Shown here: positions 59,205 to 64,000 of the stretch, piece by piece
Position numbering within the stretch: the first letter of the stretch is position 1
Layout: each line of letters begins with the position of its first letter
Assembly: GCF_002288925.2 (NCBI RefSeq)
Contig: NW_022098094.1
Location: 376,223 to 440,222, forward strand
Direction of reading: 5' to 3'
Source: Delphinapterus leucas
Lineage: Eukaryota > Chordata > Mammalia > Artiodactyla > Monodontidae
Length of the DNA: 64,000 nucleotides
Position numbers and translations under genes: made by a program
The notes under the pieces: model-generated
The model's database searches: none
Told to the model about the DNA's origin: nothing
What the model saw: the letters and a program-made list of their open reading frames with translations, nothing else

Positions 59205-59350
59205 CTGATTTATTAATTTAACAAGTCCTGTGTGTTTACTTAGTCCTGTGCTAATGCCTGGAGATGGAATGGTGAGCAGAGCCAGGCTCTGCCCTCACAC
59301 ATCCCCGTCTGGGTAGGAAGGGGAGTCTAGCAAATAGACAATTATAGCAC
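59205..59350 (+). repeat. L2-like 3' fragment
   Basis: Pattern 'ttacttagtcctgtgctaatgcctggagatggaatggtgagcagagccaggctctgccctcacac', typical of L2 3' ends. Confidence 0.6.
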
Positions 59351-59399
59351 AGACAGAAGGTAAGGTCTGCGGGTCAAGAAAGGAATCCTCACGGAACCC

Positions 59400-62280
59400 A
59401 CACCTGTCTTCAGACTGCAGGGTAGGGAAGGTTTAGGCAAGTGGAAGTCAGGGAAGAGCATTCGAGGCCAAGAGAAGAGCAAAACGAAGGTTTGTGGTTG
59501 GGAGCAAAAGCCTCGGAAATGCAGAAAGTCATGTTCATGTGGCCGGGTCGTGGAGCAACAGAATGCTGAGTGATGCTAGAGGGGAACCAGTCCTCTGGCA
59601 GAGAGACAAAAGCACACAGGAGCCCTTCAAAGGGTTAAACACCTCCTGGGAGATAGTATGAATGAACCCTTCATTACAGGAATGCACCCAGTTTTCAGCT
59701 GTAATTTGGATTGTGACTTTGCAATTTAGAAAATCCTTTCCAAAGCAACTGAACTTTAAAGATTTTAAAGGCCATAGGCCAGACAGCATTCAAACTAATA
59801 TGTTTTTGTGTTTGCTTATAGATGCAAGACAGGTGGCTTCCCTTTCACATATTATAAGGCATTTTTAGGTTTAGAAAACTGGAATGCATGCTGAACAAAA
59901 TTCCTGTAAACAATCATTTATTTATCTGTGCCTTTGAAGAAACAAAAGATTGCTTTCTTTAAAATTGTATTACAGCAGAAGAAAAAAATTGTCTTTTCTA
60001 CAAAGAGGTATCTAGATTATTGGGGTATTTAAACATTCCATTCCTGATATAACCAAGTCTCATTTATTCCAATACATTTAAAAAAATTATGGTATACATG
60101 TATTTGCCAAATTATGTCATGGGCACTCAGTATACTTTGAGTAAAAATAGCAGATGTCTGTATTTTCCAGTTTTATGTGAATCCACTAAACATATATAGT
60201 CCTATACTCAACTGTAATTTTCTTTCTAATTAAAAATATATGTTGGATACATATTTCCATGTTAAGCTATGTGTGCCTTATGTATAGACTCTTTGGCCTC
60301 CTTAAAATAATATTTCCATAGTATTTATGGCTAACCAACCACCTGCTGAAATTTTGACATACTAAGAAATGGTCAATCTACTCCAAAAATAGCATGTTCT
60401 CTCAAATTTCTTAGTGGGCTTTGGACAGAATATTTCATTTCCTCTGACATTTTTAACTCCCTTCGAGCCAGTTTCAAGAGTCCTTGCTTCTCAAAAGTAG
60501 CTATAAGGTAGGAAACTTGAGTTTAAATACATTTATGAATTCTGTTCACTTATTAGGAGCATGCCACAGTGCAAGTTCTATGAATGCCTTTAATTATCCC
60601 ATTTAACCAAACATCTCAAACTTAGCGTGTGGAGTAGGATGAGCTCATTGTTCACAAAATGTCTCAAAACAAGCTTGATGCTCTGATTTAGCGAGGGCCT
60701 GTTACAGAGAGCAAGACACAATCGTGAACTTTAAGCGGCTTAAGTTTAGTTGAGGAGTCAGAATGTATGTATTTACATACAATAATGATACTGAAATATC
60801 ATCGACATGTTAAATTTATGGCACAGACTACTTAATCGAGAGTTGCTGGGGCTGACTAAAATTAAAAGTTCACCAAGTTCACCAAGCTCATATGCTTGGC
60901 ATATGATAAACTTTCAGTAATAATAATTACAGTTAGTAGTAAAAAAAAAAAAAAAGTGTGTGTTTGTGAGAGTGTGTGTAATTTGGCTCCATAGACTTGC
61001 ACTGAGAGAAAGAAACATGAATGGGTAGAAACATCAGAATGAAGATTTTTTTAGTGCTATTGTTGCAGCAATTAAGACAAGAGATTATGAGAATCCCACC
61101 ACTAAAATAGAAAGAAAAGGAGAGGATTCAGGGGTTTTTCTTGCTATGGTGGTGGATTATGTGTGATTGGCAAAAAAGAAAAAGGAAAAGAGGAACCAAC
61201 TGATGGGAATCGCGGGGGCTTCTGTGTTAGTGGATGTCTCTGTGGCTGCTTCACCAATAGCAACAGTAACCATCGTGCATAGTGGTGATAACGTGCTCAG
61301 TCGGGGTCAGAGGTTAGGGTTGAAGATGTAGACTTTGATCAGCGCTTTGTGGTACTGGAGGCCTCGTGGTCTCAGCGGGATGGGTCGAAACTCACAGACA
61401 CCCCTCTTGATTGGGTGGAGAGCAACGGGGCCGCCCACATCTGCAGCTCTTCCTTCGTTTCCATGGTTCCCTGTGGACTTATTTCAGCTCTGAACACGTC
61501 TTGCTTGTTATGAATTTGGAGGTCATGTTACTGACACGAATATGAATTCTAGGAAGTAAAGGTAAGCCACCAATCAAGGTTCACCGATCTGATATTGGCC
61601 TAGGGCCCAAAGCTGGGACCAATGTGGGGAAAGTGATTTGAAACAGTGCTTGACATTCACGTAATAAGCTAGAAATGTCAATTGCTGCTTGAGGTAAACA
61701 TTTATTTTGCAGAGTAAATGTTACAGCCCCTGCTTTTCATGACCCTGTGCCATTCAAGCATTTGTCTAAAGGGCGGAAATGCATCTTGGAAGTAGCTTTC
61801 ATTCCTAGTTCGTATTTGTGTTTAACTACAAAACCATTTAATCCACCCGCTCATTGTAATAAGCAAAACAGAGAACACACATTTCCTTCATTATAAAAAT
61901 AAAACAAAACCAAGCACTTTTCTCTGCGTTAGATTCCTTTTGAATACTAATGTATAAAAAAAAGCCCAGGTTAAATTAATCTCAGCTGTCACAGTCACAC
62001 TTGGCAAATGAATCATAAAATAATTTCTTCTTCATGTGACATAATTTGATAGCAAATTACAATCTTAATAAGGGCTTCTAAAATGCACATGCATATATAC
62101 ATGCATAATCTTTACTGGAGCTCAATGTCAAAATACAAATTATTTTGCTTTGTTTTTTTAAAATTGTGATTTTTAAAAAAGATAAAAAGATTTTCCAGAT
62201 GTTTTTATCTGGTGGTTTCAAACTCTCTATACCCTTGAATACTTTTAACTTACCTACAAAATAAGTTTTGGAAATCTTGC
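59400..62280. other. AT-rich intergenic DNA
   Basis: No gene or clear repeat recognised apart from an A15 run and GT-rich stretch at about 60941-60980. The segment 61.2-61.5 kb is richer in CpG than its surroundings but has no long frame. Confidence 0.45.
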
Positions 62281-62979
62281 CAGAGTTGTTGGATAATGGT
62301 TTGGTTTTTTTTTATCATGGAAAATTATTTATTAACTGTTTACTTAAATGATACAGATATCAATGATACAATTCTCTACCTCCTAGCTTTCCTCAATAAC
62401 AGTGGCCTCTCAGGGCTGGGATGTCACATGAAGAAATCAGAGGCCAATTACAGGGGCAGATTCCTGCTAGCTCTGTAGGTGCAACTCTCAAGGTGCAGAG
62501 AGGTTGCAGAAAGACACATCAGGAAACAGGTGGAGACTTACAGCTTCAACTCAGACATGTGAAGAGCTTGGAAGTTGTCATTATCATCCTCACATCAGGA
62601 AAAAAGATGAACTAACTGAAAAAAAATCAATGAAGTCTCAGGTCTAGGTACCACTCCAAATTCTGGAGAGAAATGTGAATCTGGAAAGTCAGAGCCAAGA
62701 CCTGCTTTCCTGGAACAGAACCCACTGGAGCCACAAACTGGTAGCAACACTTACAGGGTAATTTGGTTGAATTTCTGGAAGCAGAGTATGGTCTAGCTTG
62801 AGAGTAAGAAGTTGGTGGAGACCACTGAAAAGGGCTTTACCTCCAGGAATTCTGTGAAGAGCCAAGGAAGAGCCCCTTGTGGCTCTGGCTGGGGAGAAGG
62901 AGAGTAATCTTTGAGAAAGACACCCAAGTGTTCTCCATAACAGAATCCTACTCTGTGGGGAGCAGATTGTACCATCACC

Positions 62980-63990
62980 TTATTCCACCTGGGGGAAGAC
63001 AACTGCCCTGACTCCAGCCCCCTCTAGACTTCCTGAAGCTAAGTAGCATGTGTGACGGTCACAGCTCAGGGACACAGGCCCACCAAGAGACTGGGGTTTA
63101 ATCAGAGGATAAAAGAGCACTTCTCCTCTCCCCCACCCCACAACTATATCATCAGGGCTCCTGTATAATAACAGCAGATTGTATGGGATTCAGACTCTGA
63201 GGAGGATTCGTAGGGAAGCCCCAAAGACGTCAGGGGAGATGAAACCAATGGAGCTAGAGGAATTTGAAGCCTCTGGCGTGTACAACTATAACAAACATTA
63301 AACATAGCCTGAACTGCACATGAAAGGTCTGTTTACCTCAATTCCTATTACCCAGCATGTCATGTCTGGATTTCAGTAAAAAATCACAAGGCGTGCTAAA
63401 AGGCAGGAAAATTACAGTGTGGAAAGACAAAAGGAGCATCAGAAAGATACTTAGATATGGCACAGATTTTGGAATGTTTTAAAATAACTATGATTAAGCT
63501 CTAATGGAAAAGGTAGACAGCACACAAGAAGAGATGAATATGATTTTTTATCAACACAACTACAGAGCACCTGTGGATTCCCTGCCTCTATCCCTTCCCT
63601 TCCTTTTTTCAGGGCAACCAAACAGACTGCTTGAGTTTCTTGATGCCAACTGGGTCTCTGATAGAAAATTGTATGTGCTCCTAAATGATCTTATTTTCCA
63701 CCGTGGATGTTGAGTGGTGTCATTAAAACTAGATAAGTCAATGTGATGAATGTAAAAAAAAAAAGATGAATAATGGAAGCAGAGAGGTGGAAACTATCTG
63801 ATGGGCTCATGAGTAGATGAGACACAGGCAGGGAAAGAATCACCGAGCTTGAAGGTATATCAACTGAAACTTTCCAAACTAAAGTGCAAAGAGAAAAAAC
63901 AACAACAAAAAATTAATGAAGGAAGGAAGGAGGGAGAAATATAACTGGTAGCTAGATTTTATAATATCTTTGGTAATTTGGGGATTGGGA
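62980..63990 (+). repeat. Old L1 5'/ORF1-region fragment
   Basis: 'cccagcatgtcatgtctggatttcagtaaaaaatcacaagg', '..ggcaggaaaattacagtgtg' and 'agagatgaatatga' follow the same old L1 region as 20.5-20.9 kb. A non-L1 insert of about 160 bp may interrupt it at about 63560-63720. Confidence 0.5.
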
Positions 63991-64000
63991 AAAAATAAAG

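Overview
The window is mammalian nuclear DNA, almost certainly from a cetacean. Evidence: multi-exon genes with GT-AG introns; many copies of the tRNA-derived cetacean/cetartiodactyl CHR SINE family, several with intact target-site duplications (TSDs); a cetartiodactyl-type LINE-1; and older mammalian repeats (L1M, L2, MIR, MER5, Tigger, an ERVL-type LTR). There are no bacterial, phage or CRISPR features. Most open frames in the window are chance frames inside introns and repeats.

Left part (about 4-20 kb, + strand): a complete nine-exon aldo-keto reductase of the AKR1C (hydroxysteroid/dihydrodiol dehydrogenase) subfamily. All splice sites and exon phases are canonical. The exons join into an uninterrupted 324-residue frame with the Asp-Tyr-Lys-His catalytic tetrad. 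A 5'-inverted LINE-1 with a perfect 13-bp TSD sits in intron 5, and a Tigger-type DNA transposon with a TA duplication sits in intron 8.

Middle-left (about 23.5-26.4 kb, - strand): the first two exons of an AKR1E2-like aldo-keto reductase, convergent with the AKR1C gene, with a GC-rich promoter carrying tandem CCAAT boxes. Exon 2 has lost exactly 24 bp (8 codons), including the catalytic Asp. No later exons were found before the AKR1C 3' end, so this looks like a truncated, dying gene.

Middle (about 27.7-40.1 kb, + strand): a GC-rich stretch with decayed, partly duplicated and rearranged pieces of a RALGDS-like gene. I see part of the REM domain, the Pro/Ala/Glu linker (twice), the Ser-rich region before the RA domain (twice), and RA-domain starts and ends. 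Stops and frameshifts are present and the catalytic CDC25 domain was not found. L1 elements interrupt it.

Right of that (44.83-45.38 kb, + strand): an intact, intronless MCTS1-like open frame (181 codons), a retrogene behind a GC-rich stretch rich in ETS-type GGAA motifs. A pair of inverted repeats (45.70 and 46.89 kb) follows. From 48 to 64 kb the window is gene-poor: an old L1 with nested SINEs, then mostly AT-rich intergenic DNA in which I recognise no gene.
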